Source: Fragilariopsis cylindrus CCMP1102
Lineage: Eukaryota > Bacillariophyta > Bacillariophyceae > Bacillariales > Bacillariaceae
Assembly: GCA_900095095.1 (NCBI GenBank)
Contig: FMBT01000315.1
Coordinates: 372,001-436,000 of the forward strand
DNA: 64,000 bases
Reading direction: 5' to 3'
A program made the translations under genes and the position numbers. Position 1 is the stretch's first letter; each line of letters opens with the position of its first letter. A model generated the notes under the pieces. That model was not told the origin of the DNA, searched no databases, and saw only the letters and a program-made list of their open reading frames with translations. Shown here piece after piece: positions 33,941 to 46,118 of this stretch.

Positions 33941-36900
33941 TTATCTAGAATTTGGATCGCCATTGTCATGTTCAATGTTGGCGTATGGGGTGGTCGCATT
34001 TAACCAATCCACTTCGTTCTTTACCCATCTACCATGCTTATTCGTTAGGTACATCAAGATGATAAAGAGTGTGTATGTTGACACCGTTATTGCTAAGCAA
34101 ATGTCTGAAGAGGGGGAAGCAGAGAGCCAATATAGTGAGATTTCTGACAGTTTTTCGGAAGACCCCAATTCAACCTACAACTTTTCTTTGGATCAAAACA
34201 ATGCGCACTTACAGTCTAGCTTTCGTAGAGAACAGGTATGGAACCAACTGTCTTTCTTTTTTTTGTCAACTGATGTCGGTTTGCTGCTAGAATTCATTGT
34301 GTCCCCACAAATATCTTTCTGAGATGGTGGGCGTGGGTATTCAGACTTATCTGCTGCAGCAACGACAGCCAAGCTCTCCATCAATTCTTCGCGAGGTCCG
34401 ATACTTATCGTCGAACGTCTACGTTCTGCCTCCCTTGTCTCGCGGTCTTCTCTCAAATAGAATATGAATCCGATCAATACAGATTGAACTAAACCAAATA
34501 TTACCCAGTAAAATGACCAGCCTACAAACTTATCGATCCATAATCTTTGGTCTGAAACTGGAATCAAACTGCTTGTAACTGGGAAGTCAAAGGTAAAATA
34601 AAAAAAGTCAATGGGCGATGTAATACACAGGAAGAGACGCAATGGAATCATATCACGATGTGGGCTGGTGGGTTAGGTCGTCGCAAACCAACACAAGGAA
34701 AAGAAAATTAGACCGAACTTACTTATCTGCTGCGCAACAACAACCAAGGCTAGAGCCATACCAAAACCAAGACGTTCTCCTATACGCATGTCCAAAAGGA
34801 ATACTAAAAAACTAACATAACTGAAATACAAAGAATTATTTGAATGTGAGAATGAAAAAAGAACATACTCTGTGCAACGATTGTTATATATCCTTACGTT
34901 AAAAGGATGGTTGGGATCTAGAAAGAGAATAAAGTGATTGACATTGAATGTTAGTATGAAAATCTATTCACAGCGAGATATATTAAACGAGCATCTTGAA
35001 TTCTAGGATACAAACGTCAATATAAGTTAAACTTACAATGATATTGTGAATATAGTGGGCTTTTGATCGCTTAAAATAGAAATTATAATACTGGCATCGT
35101 GCATAGCCTGTATTGGAGTACCAAGTATATCCCTATGTTGTTGTTGTTGTTGTTCGAAATGGAGCAAAAAAAGTGAGAAAACAGACGAAAACGGAAAAAT
35201 TTGTGAAAAGAAAGATTTCGTAAAAAGAAAAAAGGCTACGTTCGAACCCGGGTTGAGTTCCCGTACGCACCTTTTCAAAGAGCTCTGGTACTAGGAGAAA
35301 TTCAGAATAGATCATTTCTGAGCATGAATATTTCGTAGCGATGATTTGTAAACAATATATAATGAAGAATGTAAGAGGGTGTTCGTTTCACTTGAAAGAA
35401 GAAGTGAATGAAAGAAAAAAGAATAAAATAAGTTACGCACCGTTTTGTCCAACGTTAACAACATCTTCTCTAAAGAATCTATATGCAATCGCATTCGCAT
35501 CTTGCCTTGATCTGCCTCCGAAAACAAATTGACATCCAAGAATATCAAATGGGATGGAAGATAAACCTCGATACTGACACATTGCTTTAATCGAGCCACT
35601 ATATTTAACAAAGATTCGTTTTGGTTTGAAATGAACGAGGTCGTGTGAGAATCTAAATAAATAATAGAAATGGCATGGACATTTTTCCCACACTCTATCT
35701 TATTGTTTGCTATAAATAACTCCTTATTTATTAACTTACGAATGACCCCAAGTCACTGTCCCATCGCTACTAACAACAGCTTGTGATGCTGCAAACCCTT
35801 GAACATTCTCAACTTGATTATTTAATAAGTCAAAATCGGGGATCCAAATTGATGCCGTTTCTGATTTAAGATAAATAAATAATGAGAACCGTACATAATC
35901 AAAGTGAGAAGAAGATACTTTTTTTGGTATTTGTATTTTTTGTTTTGTAATTCGTTTCGTTTCTGTTTTCTACAACAACAACAGCAACAACAACCTTATT
36001 ATACGTACCTTGATCGTATCCAGTATATACATTAATATAATCAGCACAGTTTTCTTCATTGATTTCCCATGCTAATCTTGGATCTTTCCATTCCATAACA
36101 ATTGATACAAATATTCGTGCCGTACCTGTCATAACTTCAATCTCTTCAGGATATTCTAAAACAACATCCGTGTTAACAAATAATGGTTCATCATAACTGA
36201 CAATTGGTGGAACAGCAATATTATAATCACGATCACTTGAAAAAATATGATTATGTATATTCTGTTCACATTGGCTGATTAATTTATTTATATATACATT
36301 TACATTTACAAGCGTAGAGAGAGAGAGAGAGAAAGTGAGAGAGGGAGGGAGAAAGGTGGTTACATTAGAATTATAATAGGTCCGAAACGTCCGTGTTATC
36401 CTGTTGTTTGTTGTCGAATTGGTGTAAAGTTTCATCAGATCAGATCAGATCAGATCAGATAGCATCGCATCATATATCGCATCACATTCGTATCACATTC
36501 GCATCACATTCGCATCACAGCCCATCACAGCCCATCACAGCACCATTACTTACTACCTGGGTTTTTCTGATCTACAACACATTGTAAACATTCCTTGATA
36601 TGATTTATGATTGTGACATTCATCTTCTGGAATAAAACTTGGTAATATAATATCTTGCCAATCTTGACAGGTTAAATTCATTAATTCTGGTGTTTCATTT
36701 TCATTAATTCTTATATTAGGTATTTTATCTTTCAAAAAAGTTATACCATCACCGCCCCTACAAATTGTACAATTATTGTTACTGTTACTGTTATTGTTAC
36801 TGTTAATATTATTTCCATCTCTAATACCATCAATTTCTTCAATACTAGTAATATTGCTGTCGCTTATACTATTATTACCGTCACGATCTGTAAGGAAATC

Positions 36901-37254
36901 ACTACTGCTAGTGAATTCCCTCTTTAAGTTCCTCCCACTCCATTGTAATTTTCTTCGTAACGACGTAATCGCAGTTTTATTATTTTGATAATCATCATGA
37001 AGGATAATAGAATGCAATGGATTAAATCTACTCATTATTCCATCATGTCCATAATCAGCAATACCACATCGACGACCTATAATGGCACGACTTCTACTAC
37101 TACTACTACTGCTGCTACTACTACTGCCAATAGCAGTCGCATCACACCATAATCCAGTAGTAGATGAAGGAGGAGCTAATTTTCCCAATAGTAGGATGAG
37201 TAAATAAATGAGACACGATATTAGTCGTCCTATTGACATGACCGACGATGCCAT
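33941..37254 (-). CDS. Pentameric ligand-gated ion channel subunit (Cys-loop receptor family), ten exons
   Basis: My exon model, all GT-AG and frame-consistent, is 36557..37254, 36009..36235, 35740..35860, 35441..35652, 35271..35317, 35037..35132, 34898..34917 (20 nt), 34723..34820, 34213..34578 and 33941..34104, giving 682 residues. A signal peptide (residues 8-25) and a low-complexity Ser/Asn-rich extension of about 230 residues precede the ligand-binding domain: WKDPRLAWEI, TASIWIPDFDLLNN, then the loop C374-QYRGLSSIPFDILG-C389, then YSEFLLVP. Four membrane helices follow: M1 (about 463-484), M2 after RIGERLG (about 490-510), M3 after IPVSDQRLWIDKFV, and M4 in the last exon (ICLAITVSTYTLFIILMYL). 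M3 and M4 are joined by a charged cytoplasmic loop. Glu489 sits at the -1' position, as in cation-selective channels, and Leu at 9' is conserved. Ligand unknown. Confidence 0.9.
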
Positions 37255-37894
37255 AATAGTAGTATTTCTATAATGGAATCTTCTCGTAGTAAAGGACACA
37301 CTTTGCTTGTGTCTCGTATCTGTTACAGTACTTGATTGCAATAATAAAGGCCAGTTTTGCGTCGTACAACATTCTGTTATCTCATGTTGCGTGTTGCTTT
37401 ATTACTATTATGGTTGGATGTTTTCGTTCACAATTCACAACAACATATAGTAACACATATTTTCGGAACGTTCTTCGTTCACTCTTGACTGTGATACTAC
37501 CGTAGCAAAGAAACATCGATATTACTTTTCTTTACATAACATTGCCGTAGACTTACTATCATAAAATTATAATATTATTATGTCGAAGCGCGACAAAAAT
37601 CTAGTCGAAAACATAACCTCATACTGGGCCATCTTCGTTCATATTAAGTTGCATGTCAAAGCGCGACAAGAATCTTTCATTGAATCTAGTCGAATGAGTC
37701 GAGAAGCCGAGGAAGAGTCGTTTTTTGCGCCTGACCTTAACCCCCTCATAGCTAGTAGCAGAGGCATCATGTACGGTACAGTAGGACTGTAAGATACACA
37801 ACGAACAAACGGATCGAACAAAGTATAAGGTACAGAAACGATATACCAACGATAGATACCAACGAGAAAACGTTATACGATAATTGCCACTATC
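37255..37894. promoter_or_regulatory. Divergent promoter region
   Basis: Lies between the channel gene and the GT14 gene, which are transcribed away from each other. AT-rich, with no clear core element. Open frames at 37580-37849 on both strands look like chance. Confidence 0.4.
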
Positions 37895-39442
37895 ATGAAG
37901 AAGAATAGGACCATCCCTTTTCTTTTTGTTCTAGTATTGTTATTATTGAGTATTACCGCCGACTTATTCAACAATCATGAAGGACGTATTATTCGCGTAA
38001 TAGGCGTAGCAGCATCATCATCAGAAGAAGAGGTATCTTCAGCCGCCGCATCATTGATAGCAGCAGGAATTATAAACAAACCTGGTACTGTTATTGATTT
38101 AACACCAGAATTATATCAACAATTATTAACTATTCAAAATAAAGGAAAAAGAAGATCACGATTCTTTATTAAAATTAATACCAACAAATGTTTATTACGT
38201 CCAGATCTAGATAATGTATGTGACATTATAAGTGATGTTGTATGGAAACCATTAGCACAAATGTATCCAAATGAAATTTTTACACAATTAGACTGTCATA
38301 TGTATCAAGCTTTGTGTTATGATATAACATCTCAAAAATATGTACAAGTTTTAGAAGGTATATCACCATTTGATTTAATGATGATCGAAAGTTCAGAAAG
38401 TTCAAGTCCAAGTAGAAGTGGATCAGATCCACGGCGTGCTGTTGAATTTTATCGTGGGAAACGTGATTTACAATCATCCATTGACTATTATAGTGAAATT
38501 ATACTAAGAAATGAACCATTATTACCGACCACAACAACATTTAATGACAATGGCAATGATGATAATGATGACAATGATGGTTTTCTAACAAGCGTCAGTA
38601 GTAAAGACGAAGGAGCGGGAAAACGTAGGAAAAAACAAAAACTGGTTGTTTTAGTTCTGTCCACGGATGGATTTATTCGTCCTGATATATGGAGTCAATT
38701 TGTTGGTGCAACGAATACCACTGATACTAATGTTGTTGATGTACAGGTTTACGTTCATGACAAAAATAATAAAATTAATACTTTTGAGAATAAGAACATA
38801 CCTGATTTTTGTCATATTGTTCCAACAGTATATACAAATCGTATAACAATATCGATAGTACGTGCAACAATACAATTATTACGGTATGCGATTCATCATC
38901 AAAATGGTAATAGTAGTACTAGTACTACTAAGGATGGTAATAATAGTAATGACGCAGAAAGTGATAAGGATACACATTATATACTTGTTAGTGGTGATTC
39001 AATACCATTATTAAGTGCACAAGATATAGTCAATGAACTAACCAGAACAAAAACAAAAAATGATGAATCAGAATCAAAATCGTCAAAATCTAGATTTGAA
39101 AAATATCCAGATGATGAACAACATACACCGTATATATTTAGATATGGTACTAATGTTGATAATCCAAATGTTGGTTATGGTACAGGTGATATTCAAATGG
39201 GTGGTAAGTTTAGTTCATAGAAGTTTATTGATTGTATTTGACTGATTGATTGTTCTTTTCTGTTTCGAAAGGGGTTTTAATATTTTAAGTGAGCAAAGAT
39301 TTGGAAAGCTATCAATCAGTATAAGGCGTCGTCGTTGTTGTCGTCGTAGTTGTTGTCGTAGGTACTGTGCAGTAAATCGTATCGCATATTGTTGCGAACG
39401 GTGGCGGCGGCGGTAGATGGTGACGATGGCGACGATGGCGAT

Positions 39443-39483
<41 letters not shown>

Positions 39484-39868
39484 TGACAATGACGATGACG
39501 ATGATGACAATGACGATGACGATAGAGATTACGTCTACGACTGGTTGAATGAATGAATCTGAATCAGTTTGTTTGTTTGTAAATTAAAATTTCATTTCAT
39601 TCTAACATATCTTCTTTCTTTTAACGTACATGCAACCAAAATAAAATAAAACAAAATATTTATATACTGTACTGTACTGTAGGTGGATTTGCACAACCAG
39701 CCACAAATTATGGTTATGCAAAAGTATTTAGATCAAAATTATGGTTTAGTATGACACATAAGGATGCAGTATGGTTTGCTAATCCACGGAATGATGAAAC
39801 ATCGAACTTTGAAATGATGATTACAAGTGATGAATATTATTTTGCTACATTAGCTAATGAATACTACT

Positions 39869-39915
<47 letters not shown>

Positions 39916-40287
39916 CAAAATCAAAATCAAGGACCGGGTCAATTTGAACATAATTTACCATTCATGTATGAAAGCATTGATATTAATCCAGATAAATCAT
40001 CACCTGGTATATTAGAGTATGTTGATGATACTATATATAAAAAATCTGGTCATTTATTTGCACGTACAATAACATCTGAAACACAAGTTGTCTTATCGTG
40101 GTTAAATAATATTAATTGTAGTAATAATAGTGGCGGTGGTGGTGGTGGTAATAGTAACAGTAACAGTAACAATGATGCAACAATATCATCAATGACAAAA
40201 GTTGATTTATCTCATACTGGTGAAATTGTTTTCAATGAACAATTAGTTAATTTTCAACAACAAAAGAATAAGACAAGTCAGTCCTAA
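37895..40287 (+). CDS. Thioredoxin-like domain fused to core-2/I-branching-type glycosyltransferase (GT14)
   Basis: Exons 37895..39203 and 39683..40287 join across a 479-bp GT-AG intron (phase 1) and give 637 residues. Residues 1-30 are a signal peptide. Residues about 80-220 resemble a PDI/thioredoxin fold (RFFIKINTNKC, VWKPLAQMYP, FTQLDCHMYQALCYDI, FYRGKRDLQSSIDYY), but the CxxC redox pair is missing. The GT14 part begins at LVVLVLSTDG, with HYILVSGDSIPLL at about 365, then after the intron YGYAKVFRSKLWFSMTHKDA, SDEYYFATLANEY and HLFARTITS. Such enzymes add N-acetylglucosamine or xylose branches in the Golgi. Poly-Asn and poly-Gly runs interrupt the enzyme in the second exon. The intron is filled by a GAYGAY repeat (about 39410-39525). 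Confidence 0.75.
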
Positions 40288-40983
40288 AACTACACGAATT
40301 TTGTAAAAGTAAATGCAAGATATAAATGTAAATTAAAAAAAAAAATCAGTCAATGCAGATATATAAACAACGCTTGTAATCTAGATGATAACAAGATCGA
40401 GAATGATCTATTCCCCTACTGTAGTAGTAGCTACCATAGTAGGACCACACGTTCTCCGCAAACTTAATATAATCATAGTTATACTAAGTACTATTCTTCA
40501 ATTTGTATCTTGATCCTTTTCCTCACATAGTAAAACTATAGTAAAAACCCAAGGATATTTCTTATTCTTAAAAACAGAGTTATTACAGGAGACGAAGCAC
40601 ACCCACACTAATAAATCAAGAAATCAAGATGTGCTGACTGACGACCATTTTTGAACATCAACGTTCGACGTGCTTGTAAAATGACGGAGGAGTGCAACAT
40701 GAATGATTTCTTCGTATGGTACTGTAGGGGCTTGAAAAAATTAGTAAATAAATAAATGGTCGGAATTAAAGATTCCGAAGTTATTTGGCGCTCGGACGGA
40801 CTATCAATTTTTAAGGTTTCTTGTCGCGCACGCTCTTTATAAACAAATTTAATTCCACTCTTTTGTACAACTTCAAAATCTTTTCACCAACTTCATCGCA
40901 GCACACATTTTTCTGTAATCTTACTTTGACAACAATCTTGCTACAACAATAACGACAACAACATAGAAAAAGCAGGAATCTTG
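40288..40983. other. Intergenic
   Basis: No gene seen. It should contain the promoter of the permease to the right. Confidence 0.5.
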
Positions 40984-42938
40984 ATGAGCGGTGATGATAA
41001 GAAAATTGCTGATGAGAAAAATGTAACATCTAGAACAGAAGCTTTCAAAAACAGTAGCAGTATGATTGATGCTGGAATTGCATCGGATATCGTCGATGAC
41101 GATGGTAATATAGGCAATGGCGCCGCCAAGAGCGATACTCAATCTAAAACATCATCCGAACAAGGACAACAGCATTCAAAATATATCTGGTTACATGCAT
41201 TTTATCATTCTATTGTAACAATGATTGGTACAGGTATATTAGGTTTTCCATATGCAACATCCTATTTAGGTTGGTACGGTGGTATGTTATTATTGTATAA
41301 ATGAAATGAAATGATCATGTACCTGTTCTTTCGATTCCTCTCTCTTACACACACGAACGCACAAACACTCACTCGCAAAGCAACATGTTCTTTTTCATTC
41401 ATCCTATAGCATCCATTTTCATTACATGTCTAAGTGCATGTTGTTATTATACAGCAATCCTTTTAATTGATTTACAGGAAAAGGGACAGGGAACGTATAG
41501 TGAAGTTGCAGATAATATAATGGGTGTAGGATTTTCACGTTTTACTGTTCGTCCTGCACAATTTTTGAATTTCTTCCCATTAACAGCAATTATGATTTTA
41601 GTTGGTGGTCAAGCATTAGCAACAGTTGATTCATTAGACGGTGTACAACATATTAGTGAAAGATGGTGGTTAGTAATCGTAAGTTTTACACATTATTATT
41701 GTTGTTTGTTCTACTAATTGTTATCTCTGTTTGAATCGGAAATCGGAAAATCGAATCGAAAAATAACGAGGATGCGAAGTAGGTTGCGATGTCCTCTTCT
41801 TTCCTCATCCATATCAACTCAATCGCCCAATCCACGTACTGTACTCACCTCATGCCTTTTTGTCTTGTTTTGTTTTGGTTCTTATTGTATTGTTTAGGAT
41901 GCCGGTATTATTATGGTACTATCTTTACTTCCCGATTTGAATCGTGCATGGCAAGTGAGTGTTTGTGGTGCATTTGCGGCATTTTTAATTGTTGGATATA
42001 TTATTGCTGGTTCGATTGTTGCATTAATTGATTCAGCTTCTGATGGTGGTACACCTATTGTATACGAACCACCGTTATCGGTAACAGAAGATCCTGTATA
42101 TAAGTTTACATTGATGGCTGAACTTGGTGCAATTATGTTTGGGTATGGTTTCCATTCTTTACTGCCTGATATACAAGCATCACTACATGATCATAATACT
42201 AAGGATTCAAAATCTGATATGAAAAAAGCTGTTACAGCTGCATTTGGTTTTTCATATCCTGCATATATAACTGTAGCATTAATTGGTTTTGCTGCATTTG
42301 GCTATCAAGTTGAATCAGAGGTATTATTAAGTATTAATAATGTACTGAGTAAGGATGCAATGTACGTGGTGTGGATATTTGTAATGATTAAAACATCCAC
42401 AGAAGCAGCTGTATTCAATCAAGCAGCATTTACATTATTAAGAGATATAACAGGTTTAACAATGGATTCTGATCATATTGATTATCATTCAAGAAATTGG
42501 AAAATTAATTTTGTAATTAGATTTGTTTATGTTACAGCAGCAGCTTGTATTGCAATTTTTATACCAATTGTAAGTTTATATATATATATATATCGTTGAT
42601 CCATGAGGGAAGAAAATATGATATACGTGTATATAATATGAAATTGAAAACAAGCGCAAGCTAATGTATTTTTCTTTGCCGCTCTCTCCCTCTCTCTCCC
42701 TTATTAATATGAATTTACTTACTACACAGTTCAGTGATTTAGCTTCTATTACAGCTGCAATTTCGATTACACCAACAACATTTTTATTGCCATGATTATG
42801 TGGAATAAGAAACATGGTTCAACTGCACCAAAATGGAGATTATACCTTCATTATTTATTTCTATTTCTTAGTGTCCTTACTGCAGTAGTGGCATTAGTCG
42901 GCGCAGTTGCAGATATTACATTAAAAGCGGGCGCTTAG
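40984..42938 (+). CDS. Amino-acid/auxin permease family (AAAP) transporter, frame broken in the last exon
   Basis: Exons 40984..41281, 41410..41678, 41898..42569 and 42730..42938 are joined by GT-AG introns. The N-terminus is hydrophilic, followed by the family start HAFYHSIVTMIGTGILGFPY, then TYSEVADNIMG, LMAELGAIMFGYGFHSLLPD with IQASLHD, and about ten membrane helices in total. AAAP carriers move amino acids with protons across plasma or vacuolar membranes. In the last exon the literal frame stops at 42795 (CCATGA). One base inserted there restores MIMWNKKHGSTAPKWRLYL and a final helix ending at the stop at 42938, exactly as AAAP proteins end. The exon is 209 nt where 210 is needed, so a single base is missing, by mutation or sequence error. 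Confidence 0.85.
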
Positions 42939-43508
42939 ACTCCATCCAAACAGTGACGAACAGGATAAGAAACCGGGTGTGGAAGTATTCAGATTGTCAA
43001 AGATTGCGGATTGATTTGGTGATGGATGGCACAAAAGTACTGTGGCTCAATTTGTGAGACAGGGGATTGATGCCTTTTTTGGCGACGGATGGAAAAGGTA
43101 TAAGTAATAGAATTTAAATAGCTCAACCTAAAATGCGACGGGGGTGATGAGTCGGCTGTGGGTGAGAGTAGTATTACTTATCTCATCTATAAAGCGGCAG
43201 CTACCTTTAATAAAATATAGTTTATATATATTCTGGCTAGTTGAATTTGCTTATAGGCGATAGTTCTTGGGTTTCCACCAAATACTAGATCAATGAGAGT
43301 ACATTATCGGTGCAAAGACACAATTTGCTGGACTAAAACGATAAACAATATAATATCAATAGAAAAAAGTCGAAGAGTCCAGTCAGAACATATATAATAC
43401 AGGGAAGTTTTATTTATTGTTTTAGTCATATATGTAAGTCATTTTTATCTTTTTACTATTCATTTCTGCTTGCTTCGTATACTTCCCTTTTCTACTCAAA
43501 CCTATTAG
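42939..43508. other. Intergenic between convergent genes
   Basis: Shared 3' flank. No gene or structured repeat seen. Confidence 0.5.
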
Positions 43509-44821
43509 TTAAATCATTGGGAATACGTTCGATTCTAATATGGTTGTTGTTGTTGTAGCAGTTGTTGGTACATCATTCATAAAAAAATGTTGAAGTTCGA
43601 CTAGATTCTTAAAATCGAATAACGAACCGGGTAATTGTGATGTTCCCGACCATTCTGGAAACCAACCATGTATGAAATGAAACACTGCAAAATAATCAGC
43701 CGTACCAATCAATGATAATAAAAACATCAATGCTGTGACACCAATTGTTTTACTTAGTTGTGAATTTGATTTCATTATGTCTAATCCACCACCCTCTCCC
43801 CCATTACTATTACCATCATTGTTGTTGTTATATTGAGCAAATTTTTCAATAGCCACTTGGGGTGCTACTGAATTTTTATTCATCCCTATAGCAATGGAAT
43901 CAAATACAGCTCGGACGGCAACTTGACTTATCCCTGCATTAGCTAGTGCCAATGACTCGAAACGTAACATACCTGGAATTTGATTAGGAATAGGATACGT
44001 CTCTACTATATCATAGATTGTCATATTATGATGTGGATGATTATTTATAATAGCAAGCACATCTTCTTTGTACACAGGTTCGGGATATCCTAATAAATCT
44101 AATTCTGTTCCATCCACAGTGGCCGTACCCTTTCCGACTAAGGCATTTAATTTTTGATATTCGTTCCACGTAACAGGAATAACTGTTACGTATATATTGC
44201 GCAAAATACGAGTAGTATGGTGTTATTTTTAGAATAGTACCACAACAATGAACAAACAAACAAACAAACAAACAGAAATGTTAGTGTTTGGTTATAGAAT
44301 TTATTTCCAAAACGGATATATTATTATGATACACAATTTCGACGAACGAACGAACGAACCGAACCGAACCGAACCGAACCGAACGTACCCTCTCGTCCAA
44401 CCGCGGCAGATCCAATAGCTCCAAAGAAACACAACGCAAAGGCAGCACGTGCACTTTCAACTTCTTGTATCATCCCTGGATCAAAAGATAATGAAGCCTT
44501 CAATACTAATCTTGAATTCTCTGTTACTGCACGTTGTATTTCTCGTTGCTGTTGTTGTTTGACACGTATATTATTGTTGTCATTATTATGCCGAAGAAGA
44601 AACGTCGAAGAAATGGACAGGGTGATTGGTGATGCTGCTGCGACAATAACGTTCTTCGTAGGAACGAATGCCATGACCATAATACTACCCCCACCACCAC
44701 CACCACTCATCGTCGTTGATCCATGTCCTACTGATACCAAAAAACATGAGTAAAGAACTAGTGCAACGGTAATGACATTAATAATGGTAATTGATTTAAA
44801 TCCCAAAAAAGTTCTCCTCAT
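43509..44821 (-). CDS. Plastid-targeted membrane protein of unknown function
   Basis: Exons 44389..44821 and 43509..44179 join across a GT-AG intron (phase 1, Val codon) and give 367 residues. Residues 1-55 are a signal peptide (VITVALVLYSCFLVSVGHG) with a second cleavage-like site VMA followed by FVPTKN, the Phe-type junction of diatom plastid leaders. The mature part has a first hydrophobic segment (ARAAFALCFFGAIGSAAVGRE), a soluble region beginning IPVTWNEYQKLNALVGKGT, with LGYPEPVYKEDVLAIINNHP, and a second membrane helix (IGVTALMFLLSLIGTADYF) followed by HFIHGWFPEW. The family is unknown to me. The intron begins with a (CCGAA)n microsatellite at 44345-44384. Confidence 0.7.
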
Positions 44822-45458
44822 CGTGATGCAGTATATTTCGATATTTCTAGATTTTGGAAATTCGATTTCGATTTCGATTCATGCATATTTGTTTCTTGCC
44901 CAAGTGCTTGAATCACGGTGTATAAATGTTCATTGAAGTGAATTGTCAAGGGAAATCTTTCCGAACGACGACAACAAGAGGAGAAGTAAGAACGCAAAAG
45001 GAAAGGATTTCTTTTTGTTGAAGTAAAAATTCATTTCACTGATTTGTTTGAAAGTTTGGAGTTTTTCGTGCACCAAATACATGTCTGCTTCTATCTGCGT
45101 GGCGAGCCACATTGATATTATTTTAAACAGAACACATAACGTTTACGACTCGTTCGACTAGATAAATGTGTATTGTTGAAGAGTAACCCGGAAAATTATC
45201 GGAAAAGATACCTTTTTTGAATTGATGTTTTCATGAAGCAAATCTTTGCTCACTATATCCCAATTCCCAATGCGAACACCAATACAAACATCGGCAGCAA
45301 GCAAAATACACCGTGAAAAAGCTACTCGTTGAAAATCAAGAAGTGATTTACTTGTGCTCTCATATAATCTACGAATTGAACACACATTCAACCACTCTAC
45401 CAAACTTAAAACAAAAAGTCTCAAAACTATAGTCAATCAATCAATCAATCAATCAATC
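44822..45458. promoter_or_regulatory. Divergent promoter region of the plastid protein and the FCP gene
   Basis: The FCP start is preceded by a (TCAA)n run at 45433-45458. I see no firm TATA box. Confidence 0.4.
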
Positions 45459-46118
45459 ATGAAGCTCATCATCGCCGCCACCCTTGTCGCCTCTACTGTT
45501 GCTTTCGCACCTGCTGCGGAACACTCCCGTTCCTCAACTGCCATTCAGGCTGATGCACGTTCTCCCGATGGACTTGGTGTCGATCCTGGTCCATTGGACT
45601 TCTTTGATCCTTTGGGACTTGCCGAAGATACTGATTCCTTCGCACGTCGTCGTGCTGTTGAAATCAAACACGGACGAATTGCAATGGCTGCCTTCGTGGG
45701 TATGCTTGTTCAAGAACTAGGTGTAACCTTCCCCGGGAATATGGATGTGGCAGGAACAACTCCATTCTCCGGTATTTTGGACAATGGTATGGGTTTCCCT
45801 GCATTGGCATCCGTCCCAGGATTGGGATTGGCACAGATTGCTCTCTTTGCTGGTATCGCTGAAACAATAGCCATGCCGGCAGGCCAATACACCGGTGGAC
45901 CTCAAGACTTACCCGGTGGATATGATGGTGACGGCGTTTTTATTCCCGGTGGATACCCAGGATCAACTCAGATTGAAGATCCCGAAGCACGTGATCGTGC
46001 TTTGAATGTTGAGATTCAAAATGGACGTGCTGCCATGTTGGGTGTGACCGGTGCCATGATGCATTCCTGCTTAGATAGCTGTGATCATCATTTCTTTTAC
46101 CCCATCACCCACAACTAA
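45459..46118 (+). CDS. Fucoxanthin chlorophyll a/c-binding protein (LHC superfamily)
   Basis: A single exon of 219 residues from the ATG at 45459. Residues 1-16 are a signal peptide with the plastid junction TVAFAP. The mature protein has LDFFDPLGL, then helix 1 with EIKHGRIAM (Glu68, His71, Arg73), helix 2 (LAQIALFAGIAETIAM) and helix 3 with EIQNGRAAMLG (Glu185, Asn188, Arg190), the paired chlorophyll-binding motifs of LHC proteins. These proteins harvest light in the thylakoid membrane. Codon use differs from the neighbours: many C-ending codons (GCC, ATC, TCC, GTC), as expected of a very highly expressed gene. The C-terminus after GAMMH (SCLDSCDHH and on) does not look like the usual short FCP ending. 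I cannot assign it to Lhcf, Lhcr or another subgroup. Confidence 0.93.
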   Translation: MKLIIAATLVASTVAFAPAAEHSRSSTAIQADARSPDGLGVDPGPLDFFDPLGLAEDTDSFARRRAVEIKHGRIAMAAFVGMLVQELGVTFPGNMDVAGTTPFSGILDNGMGFPALASVPGLGLAQIALFAGIAETIAMPAGQYTGGPQDLPGGYDGDGVFIPGGYPGSTQIEDPEARDRALNVEIQNGRAAMLGVTGAMMHSCLDSCDHHFFYPITHN

